From assembly GCA_009746045.1 (NCBI GenBank), contig RPFO01000253.1, positions 2,372,888-2,436,887 of the forward strand: 64,000 nucleotides of DNA. The letters run 5' to 3'. This document shows positions 22,868-33,955 of the stretch, one piece after another. Under the pieces are notes generated by a model. It was not told the DNA's origin. It saw only the letters and a program-made list of their open reading frames with translations, and ran no database searches. A program made the position numbers and the translations under genes. Within the stretch, counting starts at the first letter, position 1, and the number at the start of each line of letters is the position of its first letter. The stretch comes from Mesostigma viride (taxonomy: Eukaryota; Streptophyta; Mesostigmatophyceae; Mesostigmatales; Mesostigmataceae).

Positions 22868-23399
22868 GGGGCCGTGTGTAGTATTCAAGTACAATATTGA
22901 CTTGCCCTGACTTCCCCGTTCCTCTCAAACGACCCGACCCGACCTAGTAGCTGTAGTACCAACACCACTAGCGGGTTATACTTTTTCAGCCATGGCTAGC
23001 TGGCTGTCCATTGGCTGGCCTCTGGAATAGATTGCTGCCTGTTGGTACGGGAAGACGGCCGGGTGCGTCCCTGAGTTAACTTTTTGATAGTTCCGCCCAA
23101 CGATAACTCCGGAGGGACTCGAGAGAAGACACAAGCGAGCAGGAGGCAGCGAGCAGGAGGCAGCGAGCAGGTCGCATGCCCCGCTATCAGCTAAAAAGCC
23201 CTGTCGCCGCTTGTAAGCCTGGCAGTGCAGCTCAGCAATCGACGAAGTGCTTTCAAGCTCGGGTTGTGGCTCCAACAGATAAGTGGCAGCGTTTCCCTCG
23301 GCCATTAGCCGGAGTGCGGTTTTGAAAAGAAAGGCACGTTGGGAAGGTCCACGGTCCAAAATGGCAGGGTGATTTACGTTTTTTAAACCGTGCATTGGG
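22421..23399. promoter_or_regulatory. Divergent intergenic region, candidate shared promoter
   Basis: This 979-bp gap separates the start codons of the GT8 gene (minus) and the crystallin-like gene (plus), so both promoters must lie here or overlap it. I see no clear TATA box at a convincing distance from either start. It contains a (GTT)n tract at about 22794-22868, roughly 25 triplets. That tract creates poly-Gln and poly-Val open frames that I do not accept as genes. Shared regulation is inference from the arrangement alone. Confidence 0.45.
22794..22868. repeat. (GTT)n microsatellite
   Basis: About 25 uninterrupted GTT triplets, about 0.4 kb from the GT8 start codon and 0.5 kb from the crystallin-like gene's start. 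Confidence 0.95.
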
Positions 23400-26300
23400 A
23401 TGGCAAGGCATAAAATGGCGAAAAGTACCGCAGCTTGCTATGGCGTACGCATTATCGCGCTGGTGTGTCTATGCATTCTTGCAATGTCGTCAGGCGTATG
23501 CTCTAAATCTCCGCCGGCAAAGGCACCAGAAAAGGTACCAGTGAAGTTGAAGGAGTCAGGGAAGGACGCGGGCAAGGGCAGCGCGTCCGCCTCTAAGAAA
23601 TCAACGCCACCACCCCCTGCGCCAAGGTGGAGCCCACCCGGTAAAGCGGGGAAACCCGCTCCACCGCCACCGGCATCAACGCCGACACATCCAGCGGCAC
23701 ATAAGCCATTGGCCAACGCTGAGCTGAAGGCCAAGGTCGCTACTATTGGCCGTCGGCTGGACTGCGGTACCAATACACAGCAATTAATCATGGAGCCCAA
23801 GGGGCATCCGTTGCATTACGGAGATTACGGGGCGTACTCTCACGTTTGCCCAAATGCTTTGGTGACATTATATGCCAGGCCGAACTTCCAAGGACCCGCC
23901 GTCTCTTTAGGCTGTAGTGCGACGGATTTGAAGCAAGTAAGTGGACACTCGTGGCAACATTTGTATTTTTTGTGATGGTGCTTTTTGATGGCATCGACAT
24001 GCATCCGACGAAGGCGCAATGGACGCAAGCTCGTGCTTTGGCGTTGTTCATGACACGTAGTCCGTGTTTTCCTTGCTTTGCAACTTTCTTCTCGTTGTGC
24101 ACTTGCCAGTTTATCTGTTTCGATATCCTGAGTATCGCTGTTAAGGAGGGCAGCTCCGCCATTCTGTATGAAGACCTCAACTTTGAAGGGGTACGTATGT
24201 ATGATATTAAGTATTCATGGTGCAGTCATTTCAGCAGGCATCCCCCGGGTCTCATTACTTGGAGCATATGGACAAGTTGGCACCGCATGGCCGTTTTGTT
24301 TCTATGTTTGGGGACACCCTGCTTGTGGTATATTGAGTCTGCCATCTTCAATTTGGGCCAGTGTATATTGTCACGAGAGACGGATAAAATCTGATGACCC
24401 TGGGGTCTCTGGGATTCTAGCTCTGGGGAGTTGTTTTTCGATACGGCCATTGCACGTGGTTTGGAAATGGGCACATGCAACAGGCATTGGCCAATGAACT
24501 TGCAGCCGAGCCTGCATGCACATGCCAGATGCTAGCGTTGCCATTGCAAATAAGTGCCTTCCGCCATTATCATCTCAAACGTATGGCGGCTAGGCCTACC
24601 CAATGCTCCGCTCTTGGTCCAAATCAGGCCGAGCGAGGGCACATGGGAACAAAAGGGGATAACAAAAGGGGATGAAAGGAGGATAGCTTGAGGGGGGGAG
24701 AATATGAGGGCAACGCGAGGATACATGGAGGGGGGCAGATGCCCACTTGAACCCTGTGCTTTTGCTCATGAAGCCAAATCTCTGGGCAAAGCTGGCATGC
24801 TGGCATGGGTTGCTGGCACGACAGACTGGGCAGGGTGCCTGTTCTAGTCAGTCATTCCGTCGGTATCACCGCCGGTGGTTGCTTCATGCCCCCCGGTTGG
24901 GAGGGTCCCCAGGGCCGCGCAACATGCAGCCGTGTCAACGGGTTGCAGGATGTGCATGGGGAAGGGAAGGGGAGTGACCGTGCATGCGGCTAGGGCCGGG
25001 CGGCTGGGCCATGGCCGGTGCAAGGGGCAGGGCGAGTGCCAGCGCTAAGTGAATGTGTGTGAGCATGTATGAGCATGGGAGAGTTTTGGCAGGCAGGCAA
25101 GTTTCCACGTATAAAATATTACTTGTGTCAGGTACGCTCGATGTCAGATGCTCCTTGTGTCCGAAATTTCATTCATCCAACGTAGTGCCTTACTGGAAAT
25201 GCCTGGTGTCCCTGGGTGGCTGGCTCCTGTCGCACCAATCCACCCAAGCCCCCCCCGGTGACCAATCCTCCAGAGTTCCCCATGGACCCAACCCCAGGCC
25301 CCCGTTTATCTATTATCTTTCTACTGTCTACCCACGTATTCATTACATATTCATTATTTCTAGACATAATGGTATCTGTTTTGGAGTTCACGAGTAGCAT
25401 TCTGAGCTCATGGCCTGACTGGCATGGTGGTGTGGTCTAAGCGCCTCATGGGCACAGCCCTGGTGTCCACTCGCAATCGCTAGCACGGGAAGTTGTCCTC
25501 GTTCATGTTCTGGAAAGGCAGTGGCGGGCCGGCGTGGGAACGGACATGTGGCATGGGCCCCACCGTGTAGGCTTGAAGCGTTTCTGCTGGGCGTAGCGGT
25601 GTGGTCTCGGAACCGCATCAGTAGGGTATACAATGGCGGTGGCGCATGTGCCCAGCCTTCCGCTGGCTGTTTGGCTCCTCCCAGCAGCGTTGCTGCTTCT
25701 ATCAGTCGATCTTTTACTATCCTTGTTCCCCTCTTTGCCTGCATACCCTCGTGTGCCCCCTGGGCGGCTTGCCTCCCGTGCTGGTAATACCTGTAGTCCC
25801 GCTTCCTTCGGCTGCTCTGCCTGCGCCACTATGCCTGCGCCACTGTGCCTGCGCCACTGTGCCTGCGCCACTGTGCCTGCGCCACTGTGCCTGCGCCACT
25901 GTGCCTGCGCCACTGTGCCTGCGCCACTATGCCTGCGCCACTGTGCCTGCGCCACTGTGCCTGCGCCACTGTGCCTGCGCCACTATGCCTGCGTCATATC
26001 AAGGATCCCATACTATGCCTGTCGCCCTGCATGCCTGTGGCCCTGCTCCTCTCCGAATGGCCCCTTGTCCAACCATCCTCTGTCTTCATCCATGCCCTTC
26101 CCATTCATTATCATTCCTCTTCGCTGTCGCCCTCCCCTTTTCCCCCCTTTCATCCCATCTCATTTTGCCTTGCGCCTTTCGTTACGACGGTTATGCTTTC
26201 CTGCCCTTCTTTGCCCTTCATGTCCCGCCTTGTGCCCTTCCCAGCCTGTTGAAGGGGGCTCTTCCCCTTCCCAACTGTTTGTCTCCTTTTGCATTGCCAT

Positions 26301-29300
26301 TCTTGCTGTCCTTCCTCTGAAGCTCCTTCCCCCTAACTCCCATGACAAACACACACTCGCCTTCGTGCGTTCTGCTGCCCGTCCTGTCTTGTCTCCTCCC
26401 ACCGCTCCCCCCCTCCAGGACAAGATCGTGGTGGGCAAGGGCGGCATTGACAACCTGAAGAAGAAGGACTACAAGGACTGCCGCTTCACGCGCGGGCGCT
26501 CGCTGTTCATCTGCGAGGGCTCGTCCAACACACGCACGATGAAGGGGTGCCCGAACGCGCACCACGTGAAGACGTGCCACGCAGAGGCGCACAAGTCTGC
26601 CGACGTGCGCGCGCTTGCAGGTGAGGTCTCTTGTGTTTATTAGTTTATATTTAGTGGGTGGGTGTTTATATTTTATGAAGTAGACTCAAGGACAACACCC
26701 CACAGACACACAGACACACGCATAAACACGCATGCACGAGGCAGAGTGACGTATGCGCGCTCGCATGTGGGCATGGGAACAATCCCAGCAGCAGAACACA
26801 TGGACACACACACGCACACAAAAGCACAGCACACAAGAACAACACACAAGCCGGTTGGTGCACAACTAGTTACACACTTTGTTCCTGCTATTGTTTGTTT
26901 CCACTCCCCCCCCCCCCCCCCCCCCCTGGCTGGCCGCGTTCCTTGTGTCAAATGCTCCCCCTGTGGCTCGCTCCCCTGGGTTACCTGCCTTCCTTGCTAA
27001 TTGTCTGGCCCTTCTATTTGCCCTTACGACCCCAAATCCCGTTGGTCGCCTTATCTTCTGTGTCCCCACTACCCCCCCCCCTCTTGGTTGCGTACGCCAG
27101 TAATCCCCGACGACCCCTCGATGGGCGTGCTGTCATGGGAGGAAGACATCAAGTGGGCGGAGGGCGGCCAGACGGCGGTGCGCTTCCTCAAGCCGCACGA
27201 GCACTGGGGGTCCACCCCGGGCCCGCAGACGTGCTTCTACAAGACGTTTGTGCGCGAGGCACAGAAGGGCTGCCTGCCCAGCGGGTAGGTGGAGCTACGA
27301 GGGAGAGTGTAAGCTAGGGTTGGTGGAGCTACGAGGGAGATGGTAAGCTAGGGTTGGTGGAGCTACGAGGGAGAGTGTAAGCTAGGGTTGGTGGAGCTAC
27401 GAGGGAGATGGTAAGCTAGGGTTGGTGGAGCTACGAGGGAGATGGTAAGCTAGGGTTGGTGGAGCTACGAGGGAGATGGTAAGCTAGGGTTGGTGGAGCT
27501 ACGCGGGAGATGGTAAGCTAGGGTTGGTGGAGCTACGAGGGAGATGGTAAGCTAGGGTTGGTGGAGCTATGAGGGAGATGGTAAGCTAGGGTTGGTGGAG
27601 CTACGAGGGAGATGGTAAGCTAGGGTTGGTGGAGCTACGAGGGAGACGGTAAGCTAGGGTTGGTGGAGCTACGAGGGAGAGTGTAAGCTAGGGTTGGTGG
27701 AGCTACGAGGGAGATGGTAAGCTAGGGTTGGTGGAGCTACGAGGGAGATGGTAAGCTAGGGTTGGTGGAGCTACGAGGGAGATGGTAAGCTAGGGTTGGT
27801 GGAGCTACGAGGGAGATGGTAAGCTAGGGTTGGTGGAGCTACGAGGGAGATGGTAAGCTAGGGTTGGTGGAGCTACGAGGGAGATGGTAAGCTAGGGTTG
27901 GTGGAGCTACGAGGGAGATGGTAAGCTAGGGTTGGTGGAGCTACGAGGGAGATGGTAAGCTAGGGTTGGTGGAGCTACGAGGGAGATGGTAAGCTAGGGT
28001 AGGTGGAGCTACGAGGGAGATGGTAAGCTAGGGTAGGTGGAGCTACGAGGGAGATGGTAAGCTAGGGTTGGTGGAGCTACGAGGGAGATGGTAAGCTAGG
28101 GTTGGTGGAGCTACGAGGGAGATGGTAAGCTAGGGTAGGTGGAGCTACGAGGGAGATGGTAAGCTAGGGTTGGTGGAGCTACGAGGGAGATGGTAAGCTA
28201 GGGTTGGTGGAGCTACGAGGGAGAGTGTAAGCTAGGGTAGGTGGAGCTACGAGGGAGATGGTAAGCTAGGGTTGGTGGAGCTACGAGGGAGAGTGTAAGC
28301 TAGGGTTGGTGGCGCTACGAGGGAGATGGTAAGCTAGGGTTGGTGGAGCTACGAGGGAGATGGTAAGCTAGGGTAGGTGGAGCTACGAGGGAGATGGTAA
28401 GCTAGGGTTGGTGGAGCTACGAGGGAGATGGTAAGCTAGGGTTGGTGGAGCTACGAGGGAGATGGTAAGCTAGGGTTGGTGGAGCTACGAGGGAGATGGT
28501 AAGCTGGGGTTGGTGGAGCTACGAGGGAGATGGTAAGCTGGGGTTGGTGGAGCTACGAGGGAGATGGTAAGCTAGGGTCGGTGGAGCTACGAGGGAGATG
28601 GTAAGCTAGGGTTGGTGGAGCTACGAGGGAGATGGTAAGCTAGGGTTGGTGGAGCTACGAGGGAGAGTGTAAGCTAGGGTTGGTGGAGCTACGAGGGAGA
28701 TGGTAAGCTAGGGTCGGTGGAGCTACGAGGGAGATGGTAAGCTAGGGTTGGTGGAGCTATGAGGGAGATGGTAAGCTAGGGTCGGTGGAGCTACGAGGGA
28801 GATGGTAAGCTAGGGTTGGTGGAGCTATGAGGGAGATGGTAAGCTAGGGTTGGTGGAGCTACGAGGGAGATGGTAAGCTAGGGTTGGTGGAGCTACGAGG
28901 GAGATGGTAAGCTAGGGTCGGTGGAGCTACGAGGGAGATGGTAAGCTAGGGTTGGTGGAGCTATGAGGGAGATGGTAAGCTAGGGTTGGTGGAGCTACGA
29001 GGGAGATGGTAAGCTAGGGTAGGTGGAGCTACGAGGGAGACCACCAAAGTTTGTGTGTGTGCGCATGCCAGCAGAAAACCATGAATGAATGTGTGCGCGT
29101 GCGCGGGCTCACTATACGTGCATGTGTGCGCACGTGTGCCACTCTCTCCATCCCCACCCTCTCCATCCCCACCCCCTTCACCCCGCCCTCCCTCACCCCA
29201 TTCTCCCTCATCCCCCCCTCTAGGGAGTTTGGCGCGCTGGGCGACATCCTGCGCCAGTTTGCGCCCGAGTACAAGGGCGTGGCACGCATCGACGCGCGCT

Positions 29301-30723
29301 GGCACACGGCCGTGATGGGCCGCACCGTGGAGCCGGCGCCCGACGGCTCGTGGGGCGGCGAGTACATCTTCAAACACAACATCATGTACGGGCTCGATCA
29401 TCCCAGCTACATGGTCGTTGACGTGGCCACCACCAACTGCGCGCGCTGTGGGCTCAACATCCTATCGTACAAGGTGCGCGGGGTGACTAGATTGAAATTA
29501 AGTTCCGTGACCTTGTTGCGTGGGTCCCCAATAGGTGGGGTGATGAGGGGCTGTAGTAAGGGGGAGAGGTGCAGTCTACGCGGAAATTAGTTGATTAATC
29601 GGGGGGGGGGAGATGATGGTGTAGCTTGTAGGGGAAGGTGGGGGATTATGTTATATTAGGCCCATTCTGCAGGTCACAAGCGGTCCCCATGAAAACGTAC
29701 GGAGCCAGGATGGAGCATGATGGTAATCCTCCCCCCCTCCAAGCTTGCCGGCCTAAAGCTGCAGTTTTGGCCAGTTGACAGATCCGGGTTAGCGGGGGGC
29801 TAAATGTTTTTGTGCTTACTGGGTATGTTAGGCTCTGCACCTTGGTGTGCACAACGGAGCCTACTGTATCGGGGGAGGACGGCCATCGTTCCCTCTCTCC
29901 ATGCTCCGTGCCCTCTTGGCTCTGATTTTTTTTCAAATGATTGTTTAAAGATCGATCCCTGCCGGGTCCCTGCTAGCTTTGAACAATGGCCCATGTTTTT
30001 TGTTTCCTGTCTTGTCATCCCTCTATGTCGGACATTCTGCGCGCCCCTCCCACCCACCCCCACCCTGTTTCCCCCCCCCCCCCCCCCACCCCGTTTCCCC
30101 CCCCCCCGGCCCCCCACCCACCCCACCATTAAACAAACAAACAATAATGTAATCACCGCCGTCGCCAGGTGTACAAGACCAACCTAAAGAAGTACAAGAC
30201 GTACACAGGCACAACGGGCATGCCCCACCAGAGCGCGCGCACATTGACCGGAGTGGTCTTCCACGAGCTGGGTGACTTTTTGGACAATGGGCAGATCCAG
30301 TTCGACGTGGCCACCGACCTGCTGGTGAAGCTGCGGCTCCTGCGCGACTTGGTCATCAAGACGCCGCAGGTCGCCTTTGCCGACCTGAATGTGTACCTCA
30401 TCTACGGTGTCGACGTGCGGACCAAGAAGATGGAGGTCCGTGTGGTCATTGATGGGTTTGACAATGTGCTGGAGACGGCCGCGGGTCACCCCCTGCACCC
30501 GCCGCTGTACTACGAGGGCACCCACCCCCCGGCCTACTTTACCGGTATTCATGAGAAGCCGTTTGTGGCCCACGTGGACGCGGTCCCCAAGAGCGTCGCG
30601 TGTGGTCTGCAGGAGCTCATCCTGCACATGGAGGTGTTGCTGAAGGATGGGAAGCTGCCCGAGGAGTGCCTGGCCACGCGATGCAGCGGGTGCCAGCAGG
30701 GCAAGGCCAGCAAGCACGGCTAG
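23400..30723 (+). CDS. Secreted protein with beta/gamma-crystallin-like motifs
   Basis: Six exons: 23400-23936, 24146-24190, 26419-26620, 27101-27284, 29224-29473, 30169-30723. All introns are GT-AG, phases agree at every junction, and the product is about 590 aa. The start at 23400 (or the in-frame ATG at 23415) precedes a hydrophobic signal peptide (GVRIIALVCLCILAMSSGVC) and a Pro/Lys-rich linker to about residue 110. Two Greek-key-like motifs follow: VTLYARPNFQGPAVSLG at the end of exon 1, and ILYEDLNFEGDKIVVGKGG. The second is assembled across the 45-nt exon 2 and exon 3, which supports that microexon. Residues 215 to 406 are Cys-containing and unrecognised. The last exon (184 aa) holds a region predicted mixed alpha/beta and ends with paired Cys (CLATRCSGCQQ). 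Such crystallin domains often bind calcium, but the ligand residues are not clear here. Extracellular or secretory-pathway location is inferred; function unknown. Confidence 0.8.
25818..25990. repeat. 14-bp minisatellite in intron 2
   Basis: About twelve copies of GCCTGCGCCACTGT (some CTAT) in intron 2 of the crystallin-like gene. It keeps three long open frames on the plus strand, all artefacts of the repeat. Confidence 0.9.
26908..26926. repeat. Poly-C tract in intron 3
   Basis: About 20 consecutive C bases roughly 180 bp before the exon 4 acceptor. Similar C tracts precede the exon 6 acceptor (30068-30110) and lie in a DUF1624-gene intron (about 60146-60171), so C-rich intron ends are common in this genome segment. 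Confidence 0.85.
27285..29040. repeat. 34-bp minisatellite, about 51 copies, filling intron 4
   Basis: Head-to-tail units of GGTGGAGCTACGAGGGAG followed by ATGGTAAGCTAGGGTT. Variants include GAGTGTAAGC for GATGGTAAGC and GGGTAGG or GGGTCGG for GGGTTGG. The first unit begins exactly at the exon 4 donor (AGCGG|GTAGGTGGAGC), and variant units AGGGTAGGTGGAGC repeat that donor. Each unit also carries a second donor-like site (TGGTAAGC or TGTAAGC). The array ends at 29040, about 180 bp before the exon 5 acceptor. Confidence 0.95.
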
Positions 30724-31850
30724 GCGGGAGGTGCGGCAGTCACGCAAGCCCTTTGTTTTGGCACAGCAGCTTGGGGGTCATCTTGCCCTAGCAAGTCTGT
30801 TATCATAGCGGGGCGGGGGCCCGGGATATCCAGGGGGTGACACATCCCCCCCTCCAACGCGGGTGGGGATTTCCCCCCCCTCTACCTGGTTATGCTTTTT
30901 CCATTTCTTTTGTTAAGATCCGGGTGTCTGTTGGGCACGATGGCGTGCTGACAAGACTTGCTGTGGGTTTGGCGACATTCCGACATGGCGGCGAGGAAGT
31001 TTGCTGCGACCAAGGGAACGGCGGCGTACCCCAAAGCTGGCAGGCCGGCGCACGTTCCACGTTCTCTGTGGGGATGATGCATGAAGCGTGCAGTGTTAGG
31101 CTCGCTGGGTCTGCACAGGGCCTGGGTGGGCACTTCACGCACTGGGTTTTCTTCTGTGATCAGGTGTGACCAGCCTAAGGGGATCAAGGCATGAGGCTCT
31201 TCTTCGGCTCCAACAGGGCCCGCTGGGGCGATGTTGAACATGATGTGGGAAGTCTGGAGAGGCCCTGGATGGATTAGCGGCGATCCTGTGGGCTCCTAAC
31301 TGTTGCGGTTCTATGTCGGTGGTTTAGCGAGTTGGCGGTGATGTATGAGGGCAGGGGCTAGGCATTGCCAGAGGGGGGGGGGAGGGGGGGCGTTCAAGAG
31401 GCGACCAGTGATTGATTTAAACTTTGTTTTATGTAAGCTTTTTTTGTAGTGCGTTGCTGCGCATCTCAGGTGTTAGAGGGAAAGTACTTGTCAGGCCATG
31501 GGAACCTGCATGTGCGTGCAGGAGGTAAGGAAATTTCAAGTGATCAATGACATGGGCATGCCTTTCCGCATTTTGGCGGGTGTGTATTGCCCAAGTGCCC
31601 ATGGCAGTATACCCAGAGCAACATTAATTAGTGGCTATCATGGAGACCTGAGAAAAGTACGCTGTTGAACACTAGCATCACACTATATATTCACTAATAA
31701 CGACGTTGAAAATTGCATGCATGCATGCATGCATGCAGAGATCGTTCTTTTGTGTTTGAAAATTCCTCGCGGTGCTGCACATGTGATCGATGTGCATGTT
31801 TGGTGTGATCTCAGACAACTAACCTAGTCAATCCAAGGCGTTGGATCGCC
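30724..31850. other. 3' flank of the crystallin-like gene; no further gene
   Basis: It contains G-run and C-run tracts and a (GCAT)n run near 31715-31735. A TGTAA occurs at about 31433, a possible green-algal poly(A) signal but far from the stop codon. No domain-bearing frame is visible. Confidence 0.45.
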
Positions 31851-32025
31851 ATTAATTAATTAATTAATTAATTAGACTCGTGCTCCCGTTGGGGAGTCAC
31901 GGAGCATTAACCCCGATGGATGGATGGGTGCAAACAGCCCTACCGGTCTAATCTATCTACATCAGCTACATACTACATCTAGCTAACATCATTCTAACTA
32001 CAACATCTATCTAGCTAGACCTCGA
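31851..32025 (-). mobile_element. LINE X 3' end fragment
   Basis: An (ATTA)n run (about 31851-31874) is followed by GACTCGTGCTCCCGTTGGGG, the X tip stem-loop with arms CTCCCG/GGGAG-type pairing. GGAGCATTAACCCCGATGG repeats and the X 3' UTR come next (TGGGTGCAAACAG, CCGGTCTAATCTATC). The same order is on the minus strand at 46876-47122 and on the plus strand at 45641-46604. It is cut at about 32025, where plus-strand ORF1-like sequence begins. Confidence 0.65.
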
Positions 32026-32690
32026 CATCGATCTAGACCTCGACATCGACCAACGCCTTCAAGCCACCGCCAACGCCCTTGAGAGCTTGCATGACACCGC
32101 CGGCCTCACCGCCCAGGCGGTGAAGGACATCGCCGCCCAGCCGGCGCCTGCTGGCCCGGCCGGCGATGCTCCCTCCACCTGGGCGGCACACCACCTCCAC
32201 CACCTCCACCATCTCGGCACAACTCAAGCAACAAGCCCTCGACCTTCGCGAGGAAGCCGACATCGCCCGGCGCAGCCACAATGTCATCGTCAAGCACTTC
32301 GACCAGCAGGCAGGTGAGACCTCCACGAGCCTTCTTGAGGCATTTAAGCGCGCCATTCTTGCCATGTTACTCACTGGTGAGCTGGACATGTCGGCTGTCC
32401 GCCTCCCCCGCGCGCGGGGGAAGGCTGGCCCGGCACCCGTGCTCCTCAACTTAAAGTACATGGCGGACAAGCTGGCGTTCCTAAAATGCCGCAAGAAGCT
32501 CTCGGAGACTCGCTTCACGCTGGACGACGACTTGACCCTGGCCCAGCAACAGCGGCGACGCGAGCTATGGCCGACCTACCTCCAGCTCCGGCAGCGCGCA
32601 GGGGGGAAGCCGGTATACTGGAGGGTGGCGGTCATCCACGTTGACCACAAGCCCTGGCAGCCCCCTGGACTGCCACCTCAGACTAGGAAT
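32026..32690 (+). pseudogene. LINE ORF1-like fragment, plus strand
   Basis: About 220 codons in more than one frame. The second half reads AILAMLLTGELDMSAV, a VLLNLKYMADKLAFL strand, FTLDDDLTLAQQQRRREL and VIHVDHKPWQPP. This is the same fold order as 223-543 (minus). Upstream, 32040-32300 is Ala/Gln/Leu-rich and may be the coiled-coil of ORF1, with a frame change near 32180. It ends at about 32690, beside a short AT-rich direct repeat. ORF1 proteins bind element RNA; no start codon with support can be named. Confidence 0.55.
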
Positions 32691-33535
32691 ATATATTTTA
32701 ATTATATAATTACTTACAGCAGAGTGAAATCACTCAAACCAAAGCAAACGCCCAGCTATAAACCTCTATACAGAGCCATGTCAAAGCTCTATACTACGAT
32801 AAGAGCAATGGAAACTCCTAACGGGAGGAACCTAATAACCCTGCTGCACCGCAAAATCAGCCCGCGTACGGCGGAGCATGATGTCAGCCATGGCCCGAGT
32901 CAGCGCCACCGACAAGCGCTGACGCCAATATGACGTCCAGGTCCGCGCCGACCATGAGGCCCGCTGGCCCTCCAGGTCCAGCCGGTCCTCCCGGAGCCGG
33001 CAACACTCCTTGAAGAAGGCGGAGGTCAGGGGCCCCATGGCCCCAAACTCCTCCAGGACAAAGGGCACCACACGATGGTGCCCGACGTCGCCGTAGGCCA
33101 GGAGCTTGGCCCGCTCCGCCCGGTCCGCCGTGTAACCTGCCGTGAGGGAGGCCCCAGCCACGTGGCTAAGAGCCAAGGGCCGCGCCACCGAAACGTCAAT
33201 AAGCAGATGCCGGCCACCCCCCTCAAAGTCCAGCACCACGATGTCAGGCCGGTGGTTGGGGGAATAGAAGGCAGCGCCATCCGCATCCTCGGACCGGATG
33301 TTCGCGTGGGGGAAAACCGACCGAATCATGGCGAGCACCACCGCCAGGAGGACAGTGTGCAAATACAAATACCAATTCTGATTCTGTTGGCCCCCCATGC
33401 AGGAAAGGTAGTGAGTCCCCGTGGGATCCAGCGGCTAGGAATATATATTAAAAATATAATTACTTACAGCAGAGTGAAATCACTCAAACCAAAGCAAACG
33501 CCCAGCTATAAACCTAGGAATATATATACCAGTAG
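32685..33535. mobile_element. Unclassified element bounded by ~80-bp direct repeats
   Basis: The sequence TAGGAATATATAT, then TATAATTACTTACAGCAG, AGTGAAATCACTCAAACC and CAAACGCCCAGCTATAAACCT occurs at about 32685-32766 and again at about 33435-33515. A third partial start (TAGGAATATATA) is at about 33515. Between the repeats lies a minus-strand nuclease-like frame (32832-33398). Direct terminal repeats of this size around a single domain suggest a non-autonomous or solo-derived retroelement; the class is not settled. Confidence 0.5.
32832..33398 (-). pseudogene. PD-(D/E)xK nuclease-like C-terminal domain of a retroelement
   Basis: About 188 codons. HRPDIVVLDF, then HLLIDVSVARPLAL, later DRAERAKLLAYG, VVPFVLEEFGAMGP and WSARTWTSYWRQRLSVAL. 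The order D...hhIDVxV...K resembles the restriction-endonuclease-like fold found at the C-terminus of many algal and protist retroelement polyproteins; this rests on pattern recognition, not on a search. The upstream end runs into a stretch without a plausible start, so a polyprotein fragment is likely. A host nuclease is less likely because the frame lies between direct repeats. Confidence 0.45.
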
Positions 33536-33789
33536 TGTAGATTAGTAAGGCTTAGCCTAGCATGTGGCCCACGCGCATGTGCGCCCATAATGGCCCCCAT
33601 GGATGTTGCCTTCAGAATTTAGCCACGCCATGCCGATAATGGGACCCCCATGGATGTTGCATTAAGAATTTAGCCATGCTATGCCATGCAGAGAGATGCT
33701 CTCTGTCGAGAAGCCATGCCCTAGCTCTTGTATAGCCATGATGATCTTCTTCGGGCCTCACAGGCATGCTCCCCCCTTACCCGGGCATA

Positions 33790-33955
33790 GCGTGATAGAC
33801 CATGAGGGTGCAGGTGCCCTGGTGCACCTAGAGCAGGGGTAGCTTACATTCCCACCCTTGCATGAAGTAGCCTAGAATGTATTAAAAGCCATATGCCCCT
33901 TCTCAGGGCTATGTGCTACATCTACTCCCAACGGAGTGATGTTGATAATTAATTA
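33790..33955 (+). repeat. Element Z tail, copy 1 (inverted partner at 34838)
   Basis: GCACCTAGAGCAGGGGTAGC, TAGAATGTATTAAAAGCC and ATATGCCCCTTCTCAGGG lead to CTCCCAACGGAG and an (ATTA)n tail. The reverse complement of this order lies at 34838-35053. It therefore has the same 3' design (short stem, then ATTA repeats) as LINEs X and Y. Confidence 0.6.

Noticed and set aside
25633-26643. 336-codon open frame as an independent gene
   Set aside because: Its last 67 codons are exon 3 of the crystallin-like gene; the rest is intron kept open by a 14-bp minisatellite.
27285-29040. CRISPR-like array (regular 34-bp repeats)
   Set aside because: There are no unique spacers; units are directly adjacent, and the array lies inside a spliced eukaryotic intron.
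27285-29040. Interstitial telomere repeats (TAGGGTT inside each unit)
   Set aside because: The heptamer occurs once per 34-bp unit and never in tandem.
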